This document shows positions 1 through 10,400 of a stretch of DNA of 64,000 bases, in pieces. Every line of letters starts with the position of its first letter. Positions within the stretch are counted from its first letter, which is position 1. The position numbers and the translations under genes are program-made. The notes below the pieces were generated by a model that was not told where the DNA came from, made no database searches, and was given only the letters and a program-made list of their open reading frames with translations. Location: positions 1 to 64,000 of the forward strand of contig NZ_JAJUXH010000006.1 of the NCBI RefSeq assembly GCF_021390245.1, written 5' to 3'. This DNA is from Dyadobacter sp. CY323 (GTDB taxonomy: Bacteria; Bacteroidota; Bacteroidia; Cytophagales; Spirosomataceae).

Positions 1-141
1 ATCCGAAACTGGGGCATGATCCTGAATCAATTTTTGACTATTTTTGAAAACAGAGTCAGGCTTTAAGCTTTGCCCGACCCCGATTGAAAAGTTTACACAG
101 TTAATGCGATAGTCCCAAAGTAAGATTTAAAAAGTAATTCC

Positions 142-306
142 TACATTTCACATTTACTTCTCACATCCCACTTTTTACTTCTCACATTTTACTTCTCACA
201 TTTCACATTTTACATCTCACATTTCACATTTTACATCTCACATTTCACTTCTCACATTTTACATCTCACATTTTACATCTCACATTTTACATCTCACATT
301 TCACTT
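142..306. repeat. Degenerate TCTCACAT/TTTACAT simple-repeat tract
   Basis: About 165 bp built from shuffled short words such as CACATTTTACATCTCA, each 7-14 bases and imperfectly repeated, ending just past the stop codon of the minus-strand peptidase gene. No gene is seen in the 316 bases left of that stop. The same word in the other orientation (GAGATGTGAGATGTGAG) reappears at the 3' end of the sigma factor gene near 16160. Its function is unknown; slippage-generated spacer DNA is the simplest reading. Confidence 0.75.
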
Positions 307-316
307 CAAACACATC

Positions 317-2461
317 TCACTCCCTAATCCCTTCCAACGCAAACATAAACGCACATCTCAGCGCGATTTCTTTCAGGTAGTCGAACCTGCCTGACGCGCC
401 GCCGTGGCCTGCCTCCATGTTGGTTTTCAGGAGCAGCACATTTTTATCGGTTTTGTGCGTTCTAAGCCTCGCTACCCATTTAGCGGGCTCGAAATACTGG
501 ACCTGACTATCGTGCAATCCGGTGGTAACTAGCATATTGGGATACGCTTTCTTCTCAACATTATCGTAGGGCGAGTACGACTTCATATACTCGTACGAAT
601 CTTTGTTCTTCGGATTTCCCCATTCATCCCATTCATTGGTCGTCAGCGGGATACTCTCATCGAGCATGGTTGTGACCACATCCACAAATGGCACATCGGC
701 GACAATTCCCCGCCATAGGTCCGGGCGCAGGTTTGAAACGGCACCCATTAACAGACCGCCTGCACTCCCACCTTCTGCGAATAAATGGGCAGTGGATGTA
801 TATTTTTCTTTGATCAGGAATTCGGCGCAATCGATGAAATCAAAGAAGGTATTCTTCTTTTTAAACATTTTCCCGTCCTCATACCATTGACGTCCCAGTT
901 CCTGTCCGCCGCGAATGTGCGCAATGGCGAAAATAAAGCCGCGATCCAGTAAACTGAGCCTTGAACTGCTAAAACTCGCATCCATGCTATACCCGTATGA
1001 TCCATACGCGTACAATAACATCGGGGTTTCCGCGCTTTTCGCCGTTCCCTTTTTGTACACCAATGAGATAGGCACCTTCACGCCATCACGCGCCGTGGCG
1101 TACAACCGTTCCGTCACATATTCTTCGGGATCATATCCGCCCAGCACTTCCTGACGCTTTTTCAATTCCTTCTTTTTTGACTCCATATCGTAGTCGTAAA
1201 CCGAATTTGGCGTCGTGAGTGAGGTGTACGAGTAGCGCAGGTTTTTGGTATCGTATTCCGGATTGCCGGATGGATAAGCTGTGTAGGCCGCCTCGCCAAA
1301 ATCGACATAATGCTCGGCCTGGTTGGTGATATTCCGGATACGCAATTGCAGCAAACCGTTTTTGCGCTCGGTAATCACGAGATAATCCTTAAAAACATCG
1401 ATTCCCTGCAACAGAACATCTTTTCTTGTCGGGATCACCTCCTTCCAGTTTGCAACGCCCGTTTTCCCAATAGGCGTTTCCATTAATTTGAAATTCAGCG
1501 CGTCCTGATTGGTTACGATCAAAAATTTGTCGTTCTGGTGATCGATGTCATAAAGGACATTTTTTATCCTGGGCTGAAAAACCTGGAACTCACCTTCGGG
1601 TTTATTCGCATCGAGTATGCGGTGTTCTGACGACATGGTTGCCGTGGAAGAGATTACAATGAATTTGTCAGATTTGGTTTTGCCTACTCCGATGTAGTTG
1701 CTATTGTCCTTTTCTACATAAACCGTCACATCCGTTTTAGGATCAGCCCCCAGCGTATGTCTTTTGATTTTTTCGCTTAAAAGCGTTTTCGGGTTTGTAG
1801 CGGTGTAAAAAAGCGTTTTATTGTCATTCCCCCATTCGTACCCCGGGTCAGTCGGAAAGATCGCATCTTTCAGGATCTCGCCCGTTTCCAGGTGTTTAAT
1901 GTGAATGGTATACTCGCGCCGCGAGACGGTATCCACTCCGAATGCCAGCAACTTGTTGTCCGGACTGACGCTAAAACCAGATGCAGAATAATACGGGTGA
2001 CCTTCCGCCATTTGATCGACATCCAGTAAAATTTCCTCCGTCGCTTCGAGCGTTCCTTTTTTTCGGCAGTATTTGAAATATTGTTTACCCTCCTCGCTTC
2101 GGGTGTAATACCAATATCCATTGCTGAACACCGGAACAGACTCATCCTTTTCTTTAATGCGGCCTTTCATTTCCGCAAAAAGGTCTCTCTGAAACTGCTT
2201 TGTACCTGCCATCATGGTATCCGTATACGCATTCTCGGCATTCAGATAGTCTACCACTTTCGAACTGTCCGGACCTTTGCTGAAATAATCGGCCATCCAG
2301 TAATACTCGTCATTCCTTTTGTCGCCATGCATTCCAGTCTCATGGTCTTTCATTTCTGCTACGGGAGGCGTTGCTTCCGGCCATTGATATGCTTCTTTCA
2401 CTTCCTTATTTTGTTTACACGAAAAAATGATAACAGCTAAAAACAGTATAATAATTCTCAC
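317..2461 (-). CDS. ptrB: Oligopeptidase B-like S9A serine peptidase, lipoprotein
   Basis: A 714-residue prolyl-oligopeptidase-family peptidase expected to cut short peptides after basic residues. The N-terminus is a hydrophobic stretch ending IIFSC, so Cys15 is a probable lipidation site and the protein should be membrane-anchored outside the cytoplasm. Residues about 30-430 form the beta-propeller that limits substrate size; residues about 440-714 are the alpha/beta-hydrolase domain. The triad reads as Ser566 (GGSAGG), Asp651 (GLHDSQ) and His686 (AGHGGASGR), all intact. The length is normal for the family. It is a single gene, divergent from polA across a very AT-rich 275-bp gap. The family is certain; the basic-residue preference is inferred from the overall match to oligopeptidase B rather than prolyl oligopeptidase. 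Confidence 0.9.
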   Translation of the reverse strand: MRIIILFLAVIIFSCKQNKEVKEAYQWPEATPPVAEMKDHETGMHGDKRNDEYYWMADYFSKGPDSSKVVDYLNAENAYTDTMMAGTKQFQRDLFAEMKGRIKEKDESVPVFSNGYWYYTRSEEGKQYFKYCRKKGTLEATEEILLDVDQMAEGHPYYSASGFSVSPDNKLLAFGVDTVSRREYTIHIKHLETGEILKDAIFPTDPGYEWGNDNKTLFYTATNPKTLLSEKIKRHTLGADPKTDVTVYVEKDNSNYIGVGKTKSDKFIVISSTATMSSEHRILDANKPEGEFQVFQPRIKNVLYDIDHQNDKFLIVTNQDALNFKLMETPIGKTGVANWKEVIPTRKDVLLQGIDVFKDYLVITERKNGLLQLRIRNITNQAEHYVDFGEAAYTAYPSGNPEYDTKNLRYSYTSLTTPNSVYDYDMESKKKELKKRQEVLGGYDPEEYVTERLYATARDGVKVPISLVYKKGTAKSAETPMLLYAYGSYGYSMDASFSSSRLSLLDRGFIFAIAHIRGGQELGRQWYEDGKMFKKKNTFFDFIDCAEFLIKEKYTSTAHLFAEGGSAGGLLMGAVSNLRPDLWRGIVADVPFVDVVTTMLDESIPLTTNEWDEWGNPKNKDSYEYMKSYSPYDNVEKKAYPNMLVTTGLHDSQVQYFEPAKWVARLRTHKTDKNVLLLKTNMEAGHGGASGRFDYLKEIALRCAFMFALEGIRE

Positions 2462-2686
2462 AGGCCAATATTGTTTAAATGAATAAAAAGTTCGGTATGC
2501 TGTAATAGAATGATACTTTTGAAACTGATCATACTATTTAAAAGAAAGATTATTAAGTTATTAATTAAATGAATTTTATGTATTATTAATTAAATACTTT
2601 TAAAACATATATAATGTATTATAATTACTATAAGTAATAACTAAATGAGCTTACAAGGCAATCTACAAAAATCCTCCTGTAATCCA

Positions 2687-2715
2687 TTTCAGTCCTCCGA
2701 CTTACATTATATTTG
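2687..2715 (+). promoter_or_regulatory. Candidate Bacteroidota-type promoter of polA
   Basis: TATATTTG at 2708-2715 matches the Bacteroidota -7 consensus TAnnTTTG. TTTC at 2687-2690, 17 bases upstream, is a near match to the -33 TTTG box. Transcription would begin near 2720, which excludes the TTG at 2713 as start codon and leaves a 15-20 base leader before the ATG at 2737. Confidence 0.45.
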
Positions 2716-2736
2716 AGTTTCGATACAAACTTACCC

Positions 2737-5610
2737 ATGGATAAACCGGTTCATAAGCTTTTCCTTCTCGACGCAATGGCGTTGATCTACCGCGCGCATT
2801 TTGCCTTTATCAAAGCGCCGCGTATCACGTCACGTGGGTTGAATACCAGCGCCGTTTTCGGCTTCACGAACACCTTGCTGGAAGTATTGCAAAAGGAAAA
2901 GCCGACCCATATCGGAGTGGCATTTGACACCCCCGCACCTACGTTCCGACATGTGCAGTTTGAAGCGTATAAGGCACAGCGCCAGGAACAGCCGGAAGAC
3001 ATTACCGTCGCAATCCCATTGGTGAAACGCTTGCTGAAAGCCATGTGCATTCCGGTGCTGGAACTGGACGGTTATGAAGCCGACGACGTGATCGGGACGA
3101 TTGCGAAAGAGGCGTCATCGCACGGTTTCGAAGTTTTTATGATGACGCCGGACAAAGATTATGGTCAGCTGGTTGAACAATATGTCCATATTTATAAGCC
3201 TGCATTCCTTGGAAAAGGCGCTGAAGTACTTGGTGTAAATGAAATCCTGGAACGCTGGCAGATCAAACGCATTGATCAGGTTATTGATATTCTAGGGCTC
3301 ATGGGGGATGCGGTCGACAACATTCCGGGTGTTCCGGGAGTGGGCGAAAAAACGGCGCAGAAACTCATTGAAGAATATGATACCATTGAAAACCTCATCA
3401 CGCATGCAGATGAGATCAAAGGAAAACTCGGAGAAAAGATCCGCGACAATTTCGATAAAGCGATTCTCAGCAAACAGCTCGCGACCATTGATACCAAGGT
3501 TCCCGTTCCATTTGATGCCGAAGATCTCACCATCTGCGCAGCGAATTCGGATCTGATCGTCGAGCTGTTCGATGAACTTGAATTCAAAACCTTAAAAGCC
3601 CGCGTTTTGGGCGGTACAAATCAGCCGGTTCAAACCACGCAGATCTCGCGCCCGGCGGCTAAAAGCAAAGGTCAGCTCGACCTTTTTGGTAACCCGACCG
3701 AGGAAGTCGGAAAACAACCCGCGATCATCAGTGAAGGCATTGCCGACGACGATGCTCCGGAACAATCCTTTGAAGATCTTCGAATTCCCACTACCAGAAG
3801 GACGATCGACAATACATTTCACCGGTATCACACGGTTGATACACCGGAACTGATGAAAAGTCTTGCCTATTATCTGAGTCTGCAGGATGCTTTTTGCTTT
3901 GATACCGAAACCACGTCGTTGGATACGATCGATGCAGAACTGGTGGGATTATCGTTTTCTTACCTGGCCGGCGAAGCATTTTACATTCCGGTACCGGCTG
4001 ATAAAATGCAGGCCCAGGAGATCGTAGAAAATTTCCGGGCCGTTTTTGAAAATGAGAACATTGAGAAGATCGGCCAAAATATCAAGTATGATCTGCTCGT
4101 ACTGAAAAACTACGGCATTGATGTGCACGGAAAACTGAGCGACACCATGCTCGCGCATTACATCCTGGAACCGGACAAACGCCACGGAATGGATATTCTG
4201 GCGGCATCTTACCTCAATTATGACCCCGTTTCCATTACATCTTTAATTGGTAAAAAAGGAGTTAAACAAGGCACCATGCGAGATGTTGCGATTCCTGAAA
4301 TCACGCAATATGCCGGGGAGGATGCCGATATTACCTTTCAGTTGAATGAAATTTTTTCAAGAGAACTGCCGAAAGTAAATGCATCGAAACTCTATTATGA
4401 CGTAGAAATGCCTTTACTGAAAGTGCTCGCATCTATGGAAAGTACCGGTGTAAGACTGGATATCAATGCATTAAAAGAAATGTCAGGTGTGCTGGAAACA
4501 GATTTGCGGATTACCGAGGCAGAAATTTACGAAGCTGCCGGTCAGTCGTTCAACATCAGTTCTCCGAAACAGCTGGGCGAGGTTTTGTTTGAAAAAATGA
4601 AACTGATCGAAAAGCCTAAAAAGACGAAAACCGGACAATATGCGACCGGCGAAGATATTCTGTCCGACCTGGAAGCAAACCACATCATCGCCAGAAAAAT
4701 ACTCGATTATCGGGAGCTGCAGAAACTGAAATCAACCTACGTGGATGCATTACCGTTATTGGTAAGCAAGAAAAGCGGCCGCATTCACACATCATACAAT
4801 CAGGCCGTGGCGGCGACGGGTCGCCTTAGCTCTACAAACCCAAACCTCCAAAACATCCCGATCCGCACCATCCGCGGTCGCGAGATCCGGAAAGCATTTG
4901 TGCCCGACACCGACGAATTCCAGATCCTGTCCGCGGATTATTCCCAAATCGAGTTGCGGATCATGGCTGCATTCAGCGGGGACGCCAGTATGACGGAAGC
5001 ATTCAATCAGGGACGTGACATTCACGCCACCACGGCCAGTAAGGTTTTCAAAGTCCCGCTCGACCAGGTTTCTTCTGATATGCGCCGCAAATCCAAAATG
5101 GTGAACTTCGGGATCATTTACGGGATTTCCGCATTTGGGCTGGCGCAGCGCCTGGCAATCCCGCGCGGCGAGGCAAGCGAAATCATCCGTGCCTATTTCG
5201 AGGAATTTCCGGCAGTGAAAGGATATATGGACCGCATTGTGAACGATGCGCGTGAAAAAAAATACGTGGAAACGATCTTAGGAAGAAGACGGTACCTGCC
5301 GGACATTGTTTCGGGAAACCAGACAAACCGGGGCTACGCGGAGAGAAATGCCATTAATGCGCCCATTCAGGGTTCAGCTGCCGATATGATCAAAGTAGCG
5401 ATGATCCGGATACACGACTGGATGGCGGAAGAAAAGCTGAAATCACGGATGATCCTGCAGGTGCATGATGAACTCGTGTTCGACGCGCATTACAGCGAAA
5501 TCGACCTGCTGAAACAAAAAGTCGACGACCTCATGCGAAACGCGATCCCGATGTCCGTACGAATGGAAACCGGCATCGGAGTCGGTGCCAACTGGCTGGA
5601 AGCGCACTGA
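2737..5610 (+). CDS. polA: DNA polymerase I
   Basis: A 957-residue family A polymerase for Okazaki-fragment processing and repair synthesis in the cytoplasm. The 5' nuclease domain (about 1-290) carries EADDVIGTIA and GDAVDNIPGVPGVGEKTA. The 3'-5' exonuclease domain (about 360-550) keeps its acidic residues in FDTETT, IGQNIKYD and EDADI, so proofreading is probably active. The polymerase domain (about 570-957) has SADYSQIELRI, KMVNFGIIYG and QVHDELVFD. I chose the ATG at 2737; an in-frame TTG at 2713 would add eight residues but lies inside a candidate -7 promoter box. The gene stands alone and converges on a SusD gene across a strong shared hairpin. Confidence 0.96.
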   Translation: MDKPVHKLFLLDAMALIYRAHFAFIKAPRITSRGLNTSAVFGFTNTLLEVLQKEKPTHIGVAFDTPAPTFRHVQFEAYKAQRQEQPEDITVAIPLVKRLLKAMCIPVLELDGYEADDVIGTIAKEASSHGFEVFMMTPDKDYGQLVEQYVHIYKPAFLGKGAEVLGVNEILERWQIKRIDQVIDILGLMGDAVDNIPGVPGVGEKTAQKLIEEYDTIENLITHADEIKGKLGEKIRDNFDKAILSKQLATIDTKVPVPFDAEDLTICAANSDLIVELFDELEFKTLKARVLGGTNQPVQTTQISRPAAKSKGQLDLFGNPTEEVGKQPAIISEGIADDDAPEQSFEDLRIPTTRRTIDNTFHRYHTVDTPELMKSLAYYLSLQDAFCFDTETTSLDTIDAELVGLSFSYLAGEAFYIPVPADKMQAQEIVENFRAVFENENIEKIGQNIKYDLLVLKNYGIDVHGKLSDTMLAHYILEPDKRHGMDILAASYLNYDPVSITSLIGKKGVKQGTMRDVAIPEITQYAGEDADITFQLNEIFSRELPKVNASKLYYDVEMPLLKVLASMESTGVRLDINALKEMSGVLETDLRITEAEIYEAAGQSFNISSPKQLGEVLFEKMKLIEKPKKTKTGQYATGEDILSDLEANHIIARKILDYRELQKLKSTYVDALPLLVSKKSGRIHTSYNQAVAATGRLSSTNPNLQNIPIRTIRGREIRKAFVPDTDEFQILSADYSQIELRIMAAFSGDASMTEAFNQGRDIHATTASKVFKVPLDQVSSDMRRKSKMVNFGIIYGISAFGLAQRLAIPRGEASEIIRAYFEEFPAVKGYMDRIVNDAREKKYVETILGRRRYLPDIVSGNQTNRGYAERNAINAPIQGSAADMIKVAMIRIHDWMAEEKLKSRMILQVHDELVFDAHYSEIDLLKQKVDDLMRNAIPMSVRMETGIGVGANWLEAH

Positions 5611-5614
5611 CGAA

Positions 5615-5704
5615 GGAGTGTCGCTGGTGAGCGAGGTGTTGCTGGTGAGCGAGGTGTTGCTGGTGAGCGTGGTGTTGTTGGTGAGCGTGGGTGTTTCTGG
5701 TGAC
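5615..5704. repeat. Five tandem 18-bp units behind polA
   Basis: Five head-to-tail 18-base units begin five bases after the polA stop. The second and third (5633-5668) are identical, GAGGTGTTGCTGGTGAGC; the others differ at a few positions. The following CACCAGCAAC is the reverse complement of GTTGCTGGTG inside the unit, so the transcript could fold back. The units encode a VSEVLL-type peptide in one frame, but no start or family supports a gene. Confidence 0.8.
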
Positions 5705-5744
5705 AACACCAGCAACGGCTGGGTGGCCGGATGGCGTGGGAATG

Positions 5745-5780
5745 AACGGAGAAAGAGCGGCTTGCCGCTCTTTCTCCGTT
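5745..5780. terminator. Bidirectional hairpin terminator between polA and susD
   Basis: A perfect 16-bp stem (5745-5760 with 5765-5780) with a 4-base loop, centred on GAAAGAGCGG/CCGCTCTTTC, sits between two convergent genes. The flanks are AT-containing but lack a long T run, so it may stop both polA and susD transcripts. Confidence 0.8.
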
Positions 5781-5804
5781 TTCATCAACCATACCGAAGG
5801 CTTC

Positions 5805-7400
5805 TTACTTCGAAATCCATAATGGCTGGTTAATATCATCTTTCCCGGCAAACTGCGCCTGAATGGCCGAATTATAGTTGGCCTCATTCGTGGTGCGTTC
5901 GGAAAGCGGGTACTGCCAGCGAATGGCTATCCTGCCTGAGTTACCCGTTCCCACGCCGGTCATGAATTTTGGAAATCCGGTGCGCCGATAGTTGAAATAG
6001 GCTTCCATACCCGAGTTCATGAAGAATGAAAGGTATTTCTGCGTCACAATCTGCTCGATACCCGTAATGTTGTTCCCCGCATATTTCACCAGTGGCTGCG
6101 CGTAATACGTATCAAAATTATAATTGACCGTATAATTTGCAAAATCCGTCGCGGCACGTCCGCCCGTTTTGGAATAAGTCATGGTCAATGCACCGGTTTT
6201 GACGCCGTAAAACTCCTGGGACGCTTTGATGCCTTTCTTGTACCAATCTTCGGCACTTCCCGCACCCCATCCTCTCGCAATACCTTCGGCAATGTTGAAG
6301 CACATTTCAGGATATCCCACGATGAATGTACTTTCACCAATGTAGTTGGAATAATACCTCGATCTGCTCTGAAATGAATATTCGCCCGGCGCGAAACCGG
6401 CTCCATTATCCTTACCCGCTTTGTTGGACATATCCGAAAGATCTTCTCCCGAGCTGGCAGCAATAAATGCAGTAAAATCCGAAGGTAATTTCCCGGCTTT
6501 CAATTGTGCTCCCGCAGGTTCCGTCGTCACCATCACGCGCGGATCTTTACGCTCGGTCAGCAAACCCACATACGTTTGTGCCATGTTCTGGCGGGTAGCG
6601 TCAAAACCGAAGTTGTCCGGGTTCGAAGGGTATTTGTTGAAAACATTCGATTTGAATTCCAGATTATCAGCCATTCCATCCATCAATGGATATTTGGCAG
6701 GATTGGCCAGAATTTCAGCAAACTGGGCTTTTACATTCATCCCGGCCTCATTTTCTTTTTTACTCAACCGGATCAATATCCGCAACCGGAAACTGTTAAC
6801 CACTTTTTGCCATTTAAACAGATCCTCGCCCAGATAAAAATCACCCGTCAATTTCGAATTACCGGAAGCGATCAGGGAAGCCATTTCTGCATTGGATTGG
6901 TCGAGCCACGCCAGGATCTGCATGTAAACATCTTTCTGTGAATCATACTTCGGTTCCAGGTTTACCAAACCTTTCAGTGCCTCGGAAGCTGGGAGGTCGC
7001 CCCCCCGAATCGACATCTGATCGATGAAGAATGCACGGAAAAATTTACCCACTGCCGAATACACATTCACATCCGCAAGTCCGGCGCGTTTCGCTTCTTC
7101 TTCCATTTTCACCACATTTTTCAGCGTGGCATAATGGTCGGTGAAAGTGGACCAGGTGTATTCATTGTTCCCATAATAATTGTAATTGATCGCATAAAAC
7201 TGATTCCAGCGCATTTCTTCACTAAAAGGTCTTCCGGTATTGTCGTACATATCGAACTCGATACCTTGCAGCACAAGCGATGCGGGCGCAGTAACAGCGC
7301 GGTTTGGATCTTTCTCGAGTTCCTCGAAACTCTTTTCGCAACCCGATAACATCAGGGCAAAAACAGTGCATAATCCGATAAGTTTATGATTGAATCTCAT
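5805..7400 (-). CDS. SusD/RagB-family outer-membrane lipoprotein
   Basis: A 531-residue surface lipoprotein expected to form the lid of the SusC pore encoded just upstream and to bind its nutrient. The signal peptide ends LMLSGC, placing the lipidated Cys at about residue 21. The helical SusD-like fold is indicated by the LEKDPNRA start, the repeated helices in the first half, and the C-terminal RIAIRWQYPLSERTTNEANY segment. It looks closest to the SusD-like 2 subgroup. The gene follows susC after about 45 bases on the same strand, so they are one transcription unit. No carbohydrate-active enzyme lies beside the pair, and peptides or other oligomers are as likely as glycans. Confidence 0.92.
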   Translation of the reverse strand: MRFNHKLIGLCTVFALMLSGCEKSFEELEKDPNRAVTAPASLVLQGIEFDMYDNTGRPFSEEMRWNQFYAINYNYYGNNEYTWSTFTDHYATLKNVVKMEEEAKRAGLADVNVYSAVGKFFRAFFIDQMSIRGGDLPASEALKGLVNLEPKYDSQKDVYMQILAWLDQSNAEMASLIASGNSKLTGDFYLGEDLFKWQKVVNSFRLRILIRLSKKENEAGMNVKAQFAEILANPAKYPLMDGMADNLEFKSNVFNKYPSNPDNFGFDATRQNMAQTYVGLLTERKDPRVMVTTEPAGAQLKAGKLPSDFTAFIAASSGEDLSDMSNKAGKDNGAGFAPGEYSFQSRSRYYSNYIGESTFIVGYPEMCFNIAEGIARGWGAGSAEDWYKKGIKASQEFYGVKTGALTMTYSKTGGRAATDFANYTVNYNFDTYYAQPLVKYAGNNITGIEQIVTQKYLSFFMNSGMEAYFNYRRTGFPKFMTGVGTGNSGRIAIRWQYPLSERTTNEANYNSAIQAQFAGKDDINQPLWISK

Positions 7401-7445
7401 TGTTTCAAGAATTGGATTGTTGAAATAATCTGTCTTAGACGTGAT

Positions 7446-10400
7446 TTAGAATGTCAGGCTTACGTTGACACCATAACGGCGGACCGACGGAGTTTGCAAA
7501 CCAGAACCGCCATCGTCGATGTACTGGTTAAGGTCCACGTCTTTTTTCTCAGCAAAATAGAGCAGGTTACGTCCCACAAGCGAGATGGAAGCATTGCGAA
7601 TGAAGGTTCTTTCAAGCAATGCAGCCGGGAAACGATACCCGATCACCACTTCACGCAACATGCCGAAAGAGCGGCTCATGAGGTTACCTTCATCCGAGTT
7701 GTAATAACGGCTCACCCAGTCCTGTACATTCTGCGCAGTCGCATTCGGCTTAAATTTCAGCTCGTTAAGATTGGTAATGTTGCCATCGGCATCGAAATTG
7801 AGAGCAGTTCCACCCACCACCTGCACCCCTTCTCCCACATATGTTTTGTTCTCCGTATTTTTCTTGAAAGCGATGTAATCCGTTTCGCGGGAAGCACCTA
7901 ACTGGCCTTGAATAAGCTCGATGTGGCGTCCTCCCCGGAAAGTCTGCTTCTGAATGTAGTTGGAGATCACGCCCCCGATGCGCCCGTCGAACTGAAAACC
8001 CAGGTTGAAGTTACCGTAAGAGAATTTGTTGTTGATACCAAACACAAACTTGGAATTGGTGTTGCCCAGGTACCTGGATTGTGAAGAATAGATAGGGCGG
8101 CCCGAGTCGTCATTGATGATCTGCCCGTCAGCGGTTTTGGCAAATGCGCGACCATAGAATTTGTCCAGCCTATCGCCCACTTTGAAAAACGTATTGAACT
8201 GGCCCTGACCCGGATAGATCTCGGTCAGCACTTTTTTGTACGTAGAATAGTTGGCCACAATATCCCAGTTAAATCCTTTTTCCGAACGGATCGGAGAACC
8301 TGTCAGGGAAATTTCCAGACCGTTTTTCCGCGTTTTGATACCATTTACCAAGGCAGCCGTGTAACCCGTTGTGGATGAGATCGGTAAGGCAAAAATACTT
8401 GGACCGTCGTTGGAGACAAAATAGGTAACGTCCAGTCCCAGACGGTTTTGCATAACCCTCACGTCTAGTCCCACCTCTGTTTGCGAAGTTGTGCTCGGCA
8501 CGATTTCGGGGTTGTTCAATGTGTTGGTGTAATACGCAGCAGGCTTGTTATCGTAAGCGAAAGGAGTTGAATAAACAGCTGAATTCTGGTAAGTGGGTCC
8601 GCCGTAAGACGATTTATACTCCTCACCATAGCCCAGAAAATAGCTGGTTCCCGGAGTTCCTACAATCTCCGATGCTGTCAAACCATCTTTCACATTGGCA
8701 TAAGATCCGCGCAATTTCAAAAATGAGATCACTTCCGGCAGGTGCGTGTAATCCGAGATCACCGTAGACAAAGCCACAGATGGATAGAAGAATGCATTAT
8801 GTCCTTTCGGAAGCGTCGAAAGTTTGTCCATACGGCCTGTTGTAGATACCGTCAGGTAATCTTTAAAAGTAAAATCCGCAGAATAGTAGGCAGATGCCAC
8901 ACGCATATCCGAAATAAAGTTGGCAGTTTTCACCGGATTGGCGGAGTTTCCGAAGTTATACAAACCAGGCACGTTCAGGTAATCCGTGGTGGTGAACTGC
9001 GAGTTGTACGAGAAGCTGCGAATGTTACCGCCGCCCCAGATCTTCGCGTTGAAGCCTGGAAAAATATCCTTATCGAACTTGATCAGCAGGTCCGTATTGT
9101 TTTCAAACAGGTTCCGGCGGTCCTCACGGTAATCACCGCGACGTTCCTCACGGCCATAGGAACCAGCCGAAACGGGCATTTTTTCACTGCGGAACATGCT
9201 CCACGTATTCACCTGCGAACGGAACGTTGCTTCCAGGAAGTCAGTGAATTTATAGGTCATTGCAGCCTGCCCGATAATATCTGATTTCTGGTGGCCTCTC
9301 AGCCATTCATAACTCATGAAATACGGGTTGTTATAACGCTGATATTCCGCGTAGATCTGCTGAGTACCTTCTTTTCCTGGCTGCCAGTAGTTACGCATAT
9401 CATCCACATTCCAGTCCGCACCTGCCCAAAGTACAATGTTGTAAATGATCGAGTTAGGACCATAGTTAATGTCCGGGATGTTCGGCGTGTACTGACGGTT
9501 GTATTGCAGTGATGAATTAAATGTCAGCTTTTTGGAGAAATTGTAATCCGCTACGATGTTGAAGTTTGTAATGTTCAGTTTCGTGTTCGGGACAATCCCT
9601 TTTTGATGAATATGCGACGTTGAGAAACGTAAATTGTATTTTTCACCAGATGCAGAAACGGATATGTTGTTTGTAGATAAAAGACCTGGCTGCAAAAAGC
9701 GACTCAGGTTGTCTTTTCCGCGCGCTACCCACGGAGTTCCCTGCCTCACGCCGGTCACCGGGTCTACCGGGCTGTCGTATTGCGGGATCAGCTGGCCTTC
9801 AAATTTCGGTCCCCAGCCGCCATCGTAGTCACCGTCGTTCAAACCGCCGCCTTTGCCGTCGCCAAATGCATAACGACCGTGGTCACCTGGTCCATAAAGA
9901 TCCTGAACTTTCGGGATTGCGTAAAAACCATTATCGATCATGGTCGACGAGTTGAAATCTACCGAGAAGCCGCGTTTGTCTTTTGAACCTCTTTTGGTGG
10001 TGATCAAAATCGCGCCGTTTTTCCCGCGGAAACCGTAAAGTGCAGAAGCTGAGGCACCTTTTAATACGGAATAGGTATCAATATCATCCGGACTAACATT
10101 CCACGTGTCGGAGTTTACAGGCACACCATCCACAACAAAAAGTACGTCTGAATTGCCACGGAGCTGCAAATTCGGTTTGCGGAGCATCTCCTGCTGCACA
10201 CCCACGGTAAGTCCCGCCACTTTTCCGGCCAATGCATTGATCGCGTTCGGTTCGCGTGCCTTTACGGTCGCATTTCCATCCACGGTCTGAATGGCCACTC
10301 CGATTCTCCGGATGTCTTTTTTGATCCCGAGTGCCGTAACAACCACCTCGTTCAATTGCCTCAGATCCGGCGTCAGGATCACGTCAATCACGGAACGGTC

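Noticed and set aside
5585..5833. Open frame with VSEVLL repeats across the polA end and the 18-bp repeats
   Set aside because: It overlaps polA, owes its repeats to the tandem DNA, and runs through the terminator hairpin; no start or family supports it.
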